DNA from: GCA-003244245 sp052390115
GTDB taxonomy: Bacteria > Actinomycetota > Actinomycetes > Mycobacteriales > Pseudonocardiaceae
DNA: 64,000 nt
Direction: 5' to 3'
Assembly: GCA_052390115.1 (NCBI GenBank)
Contig: JBQTHE010000031.1
Span: 1-64,000, forward strand
Shown here: positions 52,805 through 61,300 of the stretch, piece by piece
Numbering within the stretch: the stretch's first letter is position 1
How the letters are laid out: each line of letters opens with the position of its first letter
The notes under the pieces: model-generated
What the model was told of the DNA's origin: nothing
Seen by the model: the letters and a program-made list of their open reading frames with translations, nothing else
The model's database searches: none
Position numbers and translations under genes: made by a program

Positions 52805-53215
52805 GTGTCGGCAGGCCAGATTGCCGCGCTGATTGCCGCTGGCGCGTTCGTCGTGCTGGTCGGTCTGCTCGCGGTGCCCTTGATCAAGCTGGGGCGCACC
52901 CTGGATGAGGCGACGTTGGCGATCCGCAAGGCCAGCGATGAGTCCGATCCGCTGTTCGCCGGTGCGAACACCACCGTCACCCACGTGAACTCCCAGCTCG
53001 AGAGGCTGGACGGGATCACCGCGAACGCGCAGGCGGTCACCGGCAACGTCTCTGCGCTGACCGCCTTGTTCACCGCGACCCTGGGCGGGCCGCTGGTGCG
53101 GGTGGCGGCGTTGTCCTACGGCGTGAGCAAGGCAATGCGACGCCGCCGCAAGAGTCGCAAGGACGAGGAACGCGGCGGTCGTCCACGCGGGCGGCGGAAG
53201 GGGAGTCGGCGGTGA
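52805..53215 (+). CDS. DUF948 membrane-anchored protein
   Basis: This 136-aa protein has an N-terminal TM (AALIAAGAFVVLVGLLAVPL), a predicted coiled-coil (TLDEATLAIRKASDESD ... HVNSQLERLDGITANAQ) and a very basic tail. DUF948 proteins sit just upstream of alaS in many actinobacteria; role unknown, probably envelope-related. GTG 52805 after GAGGAGGG. Confidence 0.85.
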   Translation: MSAGQIAALIAAGAFVVLVGLLAVPLIKLGRTLDEATLAIRKASDESDPLFAGANTTVTHVNSQLERLDGITANAQAVTGNVSALTALFTATLGGPLVRVAALSYGVSKAMRRRRKSRKDEERGGRPRGRRKGSRR

Positions 53216-53496
53216 TGCGCATTCTCTGGTTCGGCCTGGGTGTTGCCGCTGGGGTTGCGGCGAGCCGCAAGGCACGTGCTGCCGCTCGCCGGATGACCCC
53301 CGCGGGCGTCGCCGAGAACGTCAGCGATGCGGTGCGAGAGCTGGCCGTAGCGGTGGGAGCTTTCGGTGCCGAGGTGCGGGCGGGGATGGCCGAGCGGGAG
53401 GCCGAACTGCACGACACCGTCGCCCAGCGCACCGGCATCGACACCGTACCGCGGCAGGCCGGTGCTCGAGCGGGGCGAGCCTCCGCGCGAGTCTAG
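53215..53496 (+). CDS. Small DUF6167-like protein
   Basis: A protein of about 93 aa with a hydrophobic N-terminus (ILWFGLGVAAGVAASRKARA) and an Ala-rich amphipathic remainder. It overlaps the end of the DUF948 gene (start at ATG 53215 or GTG 53212), so the two are translated together. Function unknown; it occupies the conserved slot before alaS. Confidence 0.7.
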   Translation: MRILWFGLGVAAGVAASRKARAAARRMTPAGVAENVSDAVRELAVAVGAFGAEVRAGMAEREAELHDTVAQRTGIDTVPRQAGARAGRASARV

Positions 53497-53531
53497 GCCC
53501 CGCCTCCCATACCGTTTCTCGAGGAAGGCCC

Positions 53532-56210
53532 GTGCAGACCCACGAGATCCGTCACCGGTTCACCGAGCATTTCGAACGCTCCGGGCACACCGTGGTGCCC
53601 AGCGCATCGCTGCTGTTCGACGACCCCAACCTGCTGTTCGTCAACGCCGGCATGGTTCCTTTCAAGCCGTACTTCCTCGGCCAGGCGACGCCGCCCTACC
53701 TCCGCGCAGCCTCTATCCAGAAGTGTGTGCGCACCCCGGACATCGATGAGGTCGGCAAGACCGCCAGGCACATGACCTTCTTCCAGATGGCCGGCAACTT
53801 CTCCTTCGGGGATTACTTCAAGCAGGGGGCCATCGAATACGCCTGGCAGCTGGTGACTGGTGGGCAGGACTCCGGCGGCTACGGCTTCGACCCGGACCGG
53901 ATCTGGGTCACTGTCTACGAGAACGACGACGAAGCCGAGCGGTTGTGGCGCGAGGTCGCCGGGATTCCCACCGAGCGGATCCAGCGCCGTGACGGTAAGG
54001 ACAACTACTGGGACATGGGCGTTCCCGGTCCGGGTGGGCCATGCTCGGAGATCTACTACGACCGCGGGCCGGAATTCGGCCGGCCTGGGGGTCCGGTTGT
54101 CGATGAGGAACGCTTCCTGGAGATCTGGAACCTCGTCTTCATGCAGGACGAACGTGGGGAGCTGAGCCCCAAGGACGGCCACCCGGTCGTCGGGTCGCTG
54201 CCCGCCAAGAACGTCGATACCGGGATGGGCATCGAACGGGTGGCGTTGCTGCTGCAGGACGCGGCCAACGTGTTCGAGACCGACCTGCTGCGGCCGGTGA
54301 TCACCCGCGCCGAGCAGCTCTCCGGCCGGAGCTACGGCAAGGATCTAGCCGACGACGTGCGCTTCCGGGTGATCGCCGATCACGCCCGCACCAGCGTCAT
54401 GCTCATCGGCGACGGGGTGACCCCGAGCAATGAAGCGCGCGGCTACGTGCTGCGCAGGCTGCTGCGCCGCACCGTGCGATCCGTGCGCCTGCTCGGCGTG
54501 ACCGAACCGGTGCTCGGTGACATCACCGCGGTGGTGCGCGACACGATGGGCCCGTCGTACCCGGAGATCGACACCGACTACGAGCGGATCGAAGCGGTCG
54601 CCCGCGCCGAGGAGGATGCGTTCCTGGCGACCCTGTCGGCCGGGTCGCGAATCTTCGACCTGGCGGTGGCGCGGACCCGCCAGGCCGGTGGCTCGCAGCT
54701 CGCCGGAGACCAGGTCTTCCAGCTGCATGACACCTACGGGTTCCCCATCGACCTCACCTTGGAGATGGCTGCCGAGGCCGGCCTGTCCGTCGACGAGGCG
54801 GGTTTTCGCACGCTGATGACGCAGCAGCGGCAGCGCGCCAAGGCCGACGCCGCGGCCCGCCGCTCCGGGCACGGGGACCTCAGCGCTTACCGCACCGTGC
54901 GCGACGCGCACGGCGGCACCGATTTCCTCGGCTATACCGATCTCCGCGCCGAGGCCAGGGTGATCGGTCTGCTCGTCGACGGCACCGGGGTACCGGCAGC
55001 AGGCCAGGGCAGCGCCGTGGAGGTGGTGCTCGACCGGACGCCGTTCTACGCCGAGGGTGGTGGCCAGCAGTCCGACACCGGTCGCCTGGTCGGCGACGGG
55101 TTCGCCGTCGAGGTGGCCGACGTGCAGTCGCCGGTCGAGGGTCTGTCGGTGCACCGCGGGACGGTCGTCTCCGGTGAGGTCCGCCTTGACGCCCCGGTTT
55201 CAGCAGAGGTGGACGTCACCCGCCGGCAGGCGGTAGCTCGGGCGCATTCCGCGACGCACCTGGTGCATGCCGGTGTCCGAAGGGCGCTGGGTACCAGCGC
55301 CGCGCAGGCCGGCTCGCTCAACGCCCCAGGCCGGTTGCGGTTCGACTTCACCTCACCGGGTGGCGCGGTGCCGCCCAGCGTGCTGGCCGACGTCGAGGAC
55401 GAAGTCAACGAGGTGCTGCTGCGTTCGCTTCCGGTCACCGCCGACGTGATGTCGATGCAGGCCGCCCGCCGCGACGGCGCCATCGCGATGTTCGGCGAGA
55501 AGTACAGCGACGAGGTGCGGGTCGTCACCATCGGGGACTACTCCAAGGAGCTCTGCGGCGGGACCCATGTTCCCAACTCCGCTGACATCGGCCTGATCAA
55601 GCTGCTTTCCGAGGCGTCCATCGGTGCCGGGGTGCGCCGGGTGGAGGCATTGGTCGGCCTCGACGCGTTCCGCTTCCTGGCCCGCGAGCACGTGCTGGTC
55701 GCGCAGCTCGCCGAACAGTTCAGGGCCCGGCCCGAGGAGCTGCCTGATCGCATCGGTGCGATCACCGAGCGGCTACGCGCGGCCGAGCGCGAGCTGGAGC
55801 GGCTGCGCGCCACCGCGGTGCTCTCCTCGGCGGGCGCTCTTGCCGAGGGCGCGGAGCAGGTCGGCTCGACTGCGCTGGTGGTGGCCGAAACCCCCGAGGG
55901 GGTGAGCGGCCCAGACCTGCGAGCGCTGGCCACCGACGTCCGGGGCCGGCTCGGCGAACGGTCCGGGGTGGTGGCACTGTTCAGCGTCGACCCCGCGGCG
56001 AGCAAGGTCTCCTTCGTGGTGGCCACCACCGCCGCCGCCCGGCAGCGGGGCCTGGCAGCCGGGGCACTGGTGCCGATATTCGGCCCAGCGGTCGGCGGCC
56101 GCGGCGGCGGCAAGCCGGACCTCGCCCAAGGCGGCGGCACCGACCCAGCCGGCATCCCCGCCGCGCTCGCCGCTCTCCGCGCCGAGCTCGCCACCCGCAA
56201 CGGCGCATGA
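53532..56210 (+). CDS. alaS: Alanyl-tRNA synthetase
   Basis: This 892-aa class II synthetase has the catalytic core (FFQMAGNFSFGDYFKQGAIE, NTD motif RHxxMxFFxMxG as RHMTFFQMAG), the editing domain with HSATHLVHAGVRRALG and CGGTHVPNSADIGL, and the C-terminal C-Ala (GRGGGKPDLAQGGG). All parts are present. GTG 53532 follows GAGGAAGG. Confidence 0.96.
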   Translation: MQTHEIRHRFTEHFERSGHTVVPSASLLFDDPNLLFVNAGMVPFKPYFLGQATPPYLRAASIQKCVRTPDIDEVGKTARHMTFFQMAGNFSFGDYFKQGAIEYAWQLVTGGQDSGGYGFDPDRIWVTVYENDDEAERLWREVAGIPTERIQRRDGKDNYWDMGVPGPGGPCSEIYYDRGPEFGRPGGPVVDEERFLEIWNLVFMQDERGELSPKDGHPVVGSLPAKNVDTGMGIERVALLLQDAANVFETDLLRPVITRAEQLSGRSYGKDLADDVRFRVIADHARTSVMLIGDGVTPSNEARGYVLRRLLRRTVRSVRLLGVTEPVLGDITAVVRDTMGPSYPEIDTDYERIEAVARAEEDAFLATLSAGSRIFDLAVARTRQAGGSQLAGDQVFQLHDTYGFPIDLTLEMAAEAGLSVDEAGFRTLMTQQRQRAKADAAARRSGHGDLSAYRTVRDAHGGTDFLGYTDLRAEARVIGLLVDGTGVPAAGQGSAVEVVLDRTPFYAEGGGQQSDTGRLVGDGFAVEVADVQSPVEGLSVHRGTVVSGEVRLDAPVSAEVDVTRRQAVARAHSATHLVHAGVRRALGTSAAQAGSLNAPGRLRFDFTSPGGAVPPSVLADVEDEVNEVLLRSLPVTADVMSMQAARRDGAIAMFGEKYSDEVRVVTIGDYSKELCGGTHVPNSADIGLIKLLSEASIGAGVRRVEALVGLDAFRFLAREHVLVAQLAEQFRARPEELPDRIGAITERLRAAERELERLRATAVLSSAGALAEGAEQVGSTALVVAETPEGVSGPDLRALATDVRGRLGERSGVVALFSVDPAASKVSFVVATTAAARQRGLAAGALVPIFGPAVGGRGGGKPDLAQGGGTDPAGIPAALAALRAELATRNGA

Positions 56211-56214
56211 CCGT

Positions 56215-56308
56215 GTCCGGTCCACGCGCATTGTCCGGTCCACGCGCATTGCGCGGGCTCAGCGGGGTTATCGAGCTCGCTTTTACCCCGCTCAGCCCGC
56301 TCAATGCG
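56215..56308. repeat. 18-nt direct repeat plus palindrome family B copy 2
   Basis: GTCCGGTCCACGCGCATT occurs twice in tandem (56215-56232, 56233-56250). Overlapping the second copy is a 25-bp inverted repeat with two mismatches (56245-56269 against 56284-56308) whose arms contain CGCATTGnGCGGGCTnAG and CGGGGT. These are the same arms as at 18195-18258 but longer. It fills the alaS-ruvX gap and ends about 20 bp before the ruvX start. Confidence 0.75.
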
Positions 56309-56328
56309 GTTCCTTGCGGGGGGTCGGT

Positions 56329-56781
56329 GTGATCGGGCGGCGGCTGGGAGTGGATGTTGGGGAGGTGCGGGTGGGGGTGGCGCTGTCTGATCCGTCCGGG
56401 ATACTCGCCACACCCTTGGTTACCCTCAATCGTGACCGGTCCAGGGGCGGCGACCTCGAGGCGCTGGCCGCACTGATCGTCGAGCACGAGGTTGTGGAGG
56501 TGGTGGTCGGGCTCCCGCGCACGCTGGCCGGGCGGCACGGCCCAGCGGCGCGGGCGGCGCAGGACTACGCCACCGCCCTGGCGGGGCGGATCGGTGACGG
56601 TGTGCCGGTCCGGCTCACCGACGAGCGTCTCACCACCGTCTCGGCTACCCGGGTGCTCGCCGGCAGGGGCGTTCGCGGCCGCAAACAGCGGGCGGTAGTC
56701 GACCAGGCCGCAGCAGTGGAGATCCTGCAAGGCTGGCTGGAGGCACAGCGCGCCGGCGGTGGAGCGGAAGGCACACCATGA
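56329..56781 (+). CDS. ruvX: RuvX/YqgF family pre-16S rRNA nuclease
   Basis: This 150-aa RNase H-fold nuclease trims the 5' end of 16S rRNA. Acidic residues are visible in GVDVGEVRVGVALSDPSG, and VVVGLPRTLAGRHG and DERLTTVSA are family blocks. The GTG 56329 follows GGGGGGTC. Between alaS and mltG, the standard order (Rv2554c). Confidence 0.92.
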   Translation: MIGRRLGVDVGEVRVGVALSDPSGILATPLVTLNRDRSRGGDLEALAALIVEHEVVEVVVGLPRTLAGRHGPAARAAQDYATALAGRIGDGVPVRLTDERLTTVSATRVLAGRGVRGRKQRAVVDQAAAVEILQGWLEAQRAGGGAEGTP

Positions 56782-56794
56782 CCCCCACCTCCCG

Positions 56795-56860
56795 GCGTGT
56801 CCGCCTCTGGTGCCCAGCGTGTCCGCGTCTGGTGCCCAGCGTGTCCGCCTCTGGTGCCTG
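56795..56860. repeat. 22-nt tandem repeat, three copies
   Basis: The unit GCGTGTCCGCCTCTGGTGCC plus two bases (CA) is repeated three times in perfect register (56795, 56817, 56839), with one base change in copy 2 and two at the end of copy 3. It forms the leader of mltG. The period of 22 is not a multiple of three, so it is unlikely to be coding. Confidence 0.8.
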
Positions 56861-56863
56861 CAG

Positions 56864-56925
56864 GGAGGCGGCATTATGACCGACGACGCACGTGGTCCCG
56901 CGGAGGCGGCATTATGACCGACGAC
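56864..56925 (+). promoter_or_regulatory. Duplicated ribosome-binding site and start, with mini-ORF
   Basis: A 24-nt block comprising GGAGGCGGCATT, ATG and ACCGACGAC occurs at 56864-56887 and again at 56902-56925. The first ATG (56876) opens a 13-codon frame (MTDDARGPAEAAL) whose TGA at 56915-56917 overlaps the second ATG (56914), the mltG start. The 38-nt offset puts the two starts in different frames, so the upstream copy can only act as a competing or coupled leader. Confidence 0.75.
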
Positions 56926-58140
56926 CTCGGGCTGTTCAGGGACACTGCTGACGACATGGAGCAACCCAGCTCGACGGCGAGAACCGTTGGGCGGCGGGAG
57001 CGGCGTCAAGCCCTGGAGCGCCGCCGTCGCCGCATCGTGCTCGGCACCGTAGTCGCCGTGCTGGCGCTGGCGGTCGGTGGGGTCTTCTTCGGGATGCGCC
57101 AGCTGGAGGCGTTGCGCAAGACGCCCGACTTCGCCGGCGCCGGCGGTGCGGCGGCCGTCGTGCAGGTCGAGGGCGGCCAGAGCCTCAGCGCGATCGGGGC
57201 GGCTCTGGTCCGCCGCAATGTGGTCGCCAGCGTCCGGGCCTTCACCCTGGCCGCCGAGGCCGACCCCCGAGCCCGGGGGGTGCAGCCCGGCTACTACCAG
57301 TTACGCGAGCAGATGTCCGGCTCCGCTGCGGTGGCGAGGCTGCAGGAACCGGCGGCTCGGGTCGGGCAGCTGGAGATCCGCGGTGGTGCTCAGCTCGACG
57401 ATGTCAGGCTCCCCGATGGGAAAACGGTCCCCGGACTGCTCACCGAGATCTCCCGAGCCAGCTGCGCGGTCAACGGCGGGACGAGCACGTGCGTGAGCGC
57501 CGAAGAACTCCGCACCGCGATGAGCCAGACCGATCTCGCCCAGCTCGAGGTGCCGTCCTGGGCTGCCGATCCGATGTCGCGCGTTGAGCCGCAGCGGCGC
57601 CTGGAGGGGCTGCTGGTCCCGGGTAACTACGACGTGCGTCCCGGCAGTTCGGCAGTGGAGTTGTTGCGGCAGGTCACCGGCGCCTCGGCGGCCCGGCTGC
57701 TGGCGGCTGGGTTCCCCGCGTCCGCCGCGGGGGCCGGTAACAGCGCTTATGAGATTCTAGTGATCGCCTCGGTGATTGAGCGGGAGGCCATCACCCCGGA
57801 CTTCGGCCGGGTTTCCCGGGTCATTTACAACCGGCTTGCTGCCGGGATGCCATTGCAGATGGACTCCACCATCAACTACCCGCTAGACCTGCAGCAGGTA
57901 CGTACTTCAGACGCCGACCGGGCCCGGCCGGGCCCGTACAACACTTACCTCAACGGCGGGCTGCCGGTGTCGCCTATCGGGTCGCCGAGTGCGGCGGCTA
58001 TCTCGGCAGCACTGAACCCGGAACCCGGCGACTGGCGGTACTTCGTGAAATGTCAGCGAGACGGCACCTCGTGCTTCTCGGTGACGATCGAGGAGCACGG
58101 AACGGCGGTCCGTGACGCCGCCGGTCGGGGCGTGTTCTGA
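56914..58140 (+). CDS. mltG: Endolytic murein transglycosylase MltG
   Basis: This 408-aa membrane protein is thought to cut nascent glycan strands and release them. A basic cytoplasmic N-terminus (RRERRQALERRRRRIV) precedes one TM (VLGTVVAVLALAVGGVFFGM), a LysM-like segment and the YceG domain with the catalytic Glu in VIASVIEREAI, and the blocks QMDSTINYPL and NTYLNGGLPVSPIGSPS. ATG 56914 chosen for the ideal GGAGG and because no homology precedes it. aroE, next in mycobacteria, is not found after it. Confidence 0.92.
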   Translation: MTDDLGLFRDTADDMEQPSSTARTVGRRERRQALERRRRRIVLGTVVAVLALAVGGVFFGMRQLEALRKTPDFAGAGGAAAVVQVEGGQSLSAIGAALVRRNVVASVRAFTLAAEADPRARGVQPGYYQLREQMSGSAAVARLQEPAARVGQLEIRGGAQLDDVRLPDGKTVPGLLTEISRASCAVNGGTSTCVSAEELRTAMSQTDLAQLEVPSWAADPMSRVEPQRRLEGLLVPGNYDVRPGSSAVELLRQVTGASAARLLAAGFPASAAGAGNSAYEILVIASVIEREAITPDFGRVSRVIYNRLAAGMPLQMDSTINYPLDLQQVRTSDADRARPGPYNTYLNGGLPVSPIGSPSAAAISAALNPEPGDWRYFVKCQRDGTSCFSVTIEEHGTAVRDAAGRGVF

Positions 58141-58276
58141 CGCTGCCAGCTAGCTGTCGATGGGGAGTCCGTCCCTAACCCTCACGTTGTCCCCAACGCT
58201 CTCGTTGTCCACAGCCTGCGTCCGGACCATCCCTCGGGTCCCACGTGACCGGGCAGGCTCGGCAGGCGTGGGCAGT

Positions 58277-58879
58277 ATGTGGGCGGTCGTGGCCGGAGCC
58301 GTTGCCGGTGCTTGGGGAGCGGTGCTGCTGCGCCGGGTCCCGCGGGGTGTTCGGGTACCGGTGTTGGCATGCGGCGTGGGGGTGGCCGCCTTGTGGGTCG
58401 TGGTCGCCGAGCGGGCGAGTGGGCTGCCGGTGTGGTGGTTGCCGATCCCGCTGATGTTGGCCTGGACGGGCGTGTTGCTGGGCGCCGCCGATGTCGTGGT
58501 CCGGCGATTACCTGATGCCCTGACGTTGACTGCCTACCCGGTGGCCGCCGTTCTGCTGGTCGTCGCGGCGGCCGGCGTCGGGGACGCTGGCCTGCTGGTC
58601 CGGGCCCTCGGAGGTGCGCTGCTGTGGGCCGGTGGGTACGCAGCCGTGCGGCTGGTCGCCCCCGGCGCCCTGGGCGGTGGCGACGTGAAGCTCGCGGGCA
58701 GCCTGGGCGCGATCGCTGCAGCGTCGTCATGGCCGGGGTTGCTGCTGGCGGTCCTGGCGGCTAGCGCGCTGACCGTGGCCGTCGCCGTGCCCGCACGGAT
58801 GTTCGGCTACCGAGACGTCCCCCACGGCCCGGCGATGCTCGCAGCGGCGTGGCTGGTGGCATTACACCCACCAGTGTGA
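58277..58879 (+). CDS. Prepilin peptidase (A24 family), catalytic domain only
   Basis: This 200-aa aspartic membrane protease has about six TM segments. The two catalytic Asp are in LLGAADVVVRRLPDALTL and GGGDVKLAGSLGAIAA. It lacks the N-methylase domain of PilD, as do other actinobacterial homologues (Rv2551c). It may process Flp/Tad-type pilins encoded elsewhere. ATG 58277 or GTG 58268 is the probable start. Confidence 0.85.
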   Translation: MWAVVAGAVAGAWGAVLLRRVPRGVRVPVLACGVGVAALWVVVAERASGLPVWWLPIPLMLAWTGVLLGAADVVVRRLPDALTLTAYPVAAVLLVVAAAGVGDAGLLVRALGGALLWAGGYAAVRLVAPGALGGGDVKLAGSLGAIAAASSWPGLLLAVLAASALTVAVAVPARMFGYRDVPHGPAMLAAAWLVALHPPV

Positions 58880-58957
58880 TCGAAACGAAAAATAATCGCC
58901 GAGTGTGGCACTGCATTCACTCTAAGTGGGGTAGCAGATCACTCGAACTGATGGTAT

Positions 58958-58995
58958 GTAACAGCGTCGACTCTGAAGTGCAACGCCCCCGTAAC
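58958..58995 (+). promoter_or_regulatory. Candidate GlnR-type nitrogen box upstream of urtA
   Basis: Pentamers occur with an 11-bp period: GTAAC at 58958, GACTC at 58969, GCAAC at 58980 and GTAAC at 58991, each separated by 6 bp. This is the GTNAC-N6-GNAAC layout of GlnR a/b boxes repeated twice, with mismatches in the middle two. A urea uptake operon is a common GlnR target. I found this by eye and have no score. Confidence 0.45.
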
Positions 58996-59061
58996 GGCTC
59001 GTTCTTACCGTGCACCGCAGGCACCTTCGCTGCTCTGGTCTCGATGCAGGAGGTCGACGTC

Positions 59062-60369
59062 ATGAGTCACACCATCCCGGCGGATCCCATTTCCGCGCGC
59101 GCTGCCGAAGATACTTTCCACCGGCGAACGAGAGGGCGTCTGTTCAGGGTGGCCATCGTCGTGGCGGCTGCGGGGCTGGTATTGGCCGGCTGCGGTAGCC
59201 GGGTCGGAGATTCAGGTAGTTCATCTGCTACCTCCTGCGCCGACACCTCCGGCGAGTCAGTGAAGATCGGGTTTCTGAACTCGCTGTCGGGAACCATGGC
59301 GATCAGTGAGAAGACGGTGAACGACTCGCTGATTCTTGGCGCCGAACAGATCAATGCCAGCGGAGGCGTGCTGGGCAAGAAGCTGGAGATCGTGACTGAG
59401 GACGGCGCGTCCGAGCCGACGGTCTTCGCCGAGAAGGCCAGCAAGCTGATCAGCTCCGACTGTGTGGTGGCGGTTTTCGGTGGCTGGACGTCGGCCTCCC
59501 GCAAGGCGATGCTCCCCGTGTTCGAGGGCGCCAACTCGCTGCTGTTTTACCCGGTGCAGTACGAGGGCCTCGAGGCGTCGCCGAACATCTTCTACACCGG
59601 CGCGACCACCAATCAGCAGATCGTGCCCGGGCTGGACTACCTGAAACAGCAGGGCGTCACATCGTTGTTCCTGGTGGGCTCCGACTATGTCTTCCCGCGC
59701 ACCGCGAACAAGGAGATCATCGCGTACGCCAAGGCCAACGGTATCGAGGTGAAGGGCGAGGAGTACGCGCCGCTGGGGCACACTGAATTCGGGACGATCG
59801 TCAACAAAGTGAAGGCTGCCGGGGCCGGGGCGGTGTTCAACACCCTCAACGGTGACTCGAATGTGGCGTTCTTCAAGGAGTACCGCAACGCCGGTCTGAC
59901 CCCCGCCGAAATGCCGGTGATGTCGGTGTCCATCGCTGAGGAGGAAGTCGGCGGTATCGGCGTGGACAACCTGGTCGGTCAGCTGACCGCATGGAACTAT
60001 TACCAGACCATCGACTCTCCGACGAACAACGCTTTCGTGCAGGCATTCAAGGCCAAGTACGGCCAGGGCCGGGTGACCTCCGACCCGATGGAGGCCGCGT
60101 ACACCTCACTGTTCCTGTGGAAGGCGATGGTGGAGAAAGCGAACTCGTTCACGACTGACGACGTCACGAACGCTGCAGATGGGGTGAGCTATGACGCCCC
60201 GGAGGGCACCGTCACGGTCAACGGCGAGAACCATCACATCGCCAAGACGGCATTGATCGGCAAGGTCGGTCAGGATGGGCTGATCTACACTGAGTGGACT
60301 TCGGGTTCCCCGATCGAGCCGGATCCATTCCTCACCAGTTACGACTGGGCTAAGGGGCTGACCGGCTGA
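59062..60369 (+). CDS. urtA: Urea ABC transporter substrate-binding lipoprotein
   Basis: This 435-aa lipoprotein has a basic start, hydrophobic AIVVAAAGLVLAGC with lipobox Cys at residue 44, then the branched-chain-amino-acid-type receptor fold typical of UrtA (VKIGFLNSLSGTMAISEKTV, AVFGGWTSASRKAMLPVFE, LLFYPVQYEGLEASPNIFYT). ATG 59062 has a perfect AGGAGG ten bases upstream; an earlier in-frame ATG (59044) is rejected. It captures urea outside the membrane for UrtBCDE. Confidence 0.93.
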   Translation: MSHTIPADPISARAAEDTFHRRTRGRLFRVAIVVAAAGLVLAGCGSRVGDSGSSSATSCADTSGESVKIGFLNSLSGTMAISEKTVNDSLILGAEQINASGGVLGKKLEIVTEDGASEPTVFAEKASKLISSDCVVAVFGGWTSASRKAMLPVFEGANSLLFYPVQYEGLEASPNIFYTGATTNQQIVPGLDYLKQQGVTSLFLVGSDYVFPRTANKEIIAYAKANGIEVKGEEYAPLGHTEFGTIVNKVKAAGAGAVFNTLNGDSNVAFFKEYRNAGLTPAEMPVMSVSIAEEEVGGIGVDNLVGQLTAWNYYQTIDSPTNNAFVQAFKAKYGQGRVTSDPMEAAYTSLFLWKAMVEKANSFTTDDVTNAADGVSYDAPEGTVTVNGENHHIAKTALIGKVGQDGLIYTEWTSGSPIEPDPFLTSYDWAKGLTG

Positions 60370-60415
60370 CGAGTGCGAACCGCGCCCTCTCGGAGTTTCC
60401 GGAAGGACACCCGGT

Positions 60416-61300
60416 ATGGAAGCCCTGTTGAGTCTGCTGTTCGCCGGCCTGTCGCTGGGCTCGATTCTGCTCCTCGCCGCCCTCGGGCTGTCCCTGACGT
60501 TCGGGCAGATGGGCGTGATCAACATGGCCCACGGCGAGTTCATGATGGCGGGTGCCTACACCGCGTTCATGGTGCAGGGTGTGGTCGCCGACGCCGGGGT
60601 CTCGCTGCTGCTGGCCATCCCGCTCGGCTTCGGCGTGGGTGGCGTGATGGGGGTGATCCTGGAAGCCACCCTGATCCGCCGGATGTACCACCGACCGCTG
60701 GACACCCTGCTTGTCACCTGGGGGGTCGCGTTGATCTTGCAACAGGCGGCCCGGGACATCTTCGGCGCCCCGAACGTCGATGTCCGCGCCCCTGGCTGGC
60801 TGTCTGGCAGCGTCAACATCGGTATCGCCCAGGTGCCCGCGGCCCGGCTGTTCATTCTGGCGCTGGCAGTGGCCGCCGTCGTCGGACTGTCCCTACTGCT
60901 GAAGACGACGCCGCTGGGACGGCGGATCCGCGGTGTCGTGCAGAACCGCGACCTGGCCGAGACGGTCGGCGTCTCCACCCGGAGCACCGACCGGCTCACC
61001 TTCTTCATCGGCTCCGGCCTGGCCGGGATCGCCGGTGTGGCGGTGACCCTGCTCGGCTCCACCGGCCCCACCCTGGGCACCAACTACATCGTCGACGCCT
61101 TCCTGGTCGTGGTGGCAGGCGGCATCGGCCAGCTCAAGGGCGCCGTGATCGCGGCGTTCGGGCTCGGCCTGTTGCAGGCCACGTTCGAGTACTCCACCAC
61201 GGCCAGCCTTGCCAAGGTCATGGTTTTCGTGGTGATCGTCGTCTTCTTGCAGATCCGACCGCAGGGCATCTTCAGTGTCCGGACCAGGAGCCTGGCGTGA
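60416..61300 (+). CDS. urtB: Urea ABC transporter permease UrtB
   Basis: This 294-aa LivH-like permease has about eight TM segments. Family blocks include LGLSLTFGQMGVINMAHGEF, LDTLLVTWGVALILQQAARD and the C-terminal VVVAGGIGQLKGAVIAAFGL. It starts at an ATG 46 bp after urtA with GGAAGGACA upstream. Its stop overlaps the urtC GTG. Confidence 0.93.
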   Translation: MEALLSLLFAGLSLGSILLLAALGLSLTFGQMGVINMAHGEFMMAGAYTAFMVQGVVADAGVSLLLAIPLGFGVGGVMGVILEATLIRRMYHRPLDTLLVTWGVALILQQAARDIFGAPNVDVRAPGWLSGSVNIGIAQVPAARLFILALAVAAVVGLSLLLKTTPLGRRIRGVVQNRDLAETVGVSTRSTDRLTFFIGSGLAGIAGVAVTLLGSTGPTLGTNYIVDAFLVVVAGGIGQLKGAVIAAFGLGLLQATFEYSTTASLAKVMVFVVIVVFLQIRPQGIFSVRTRSLA

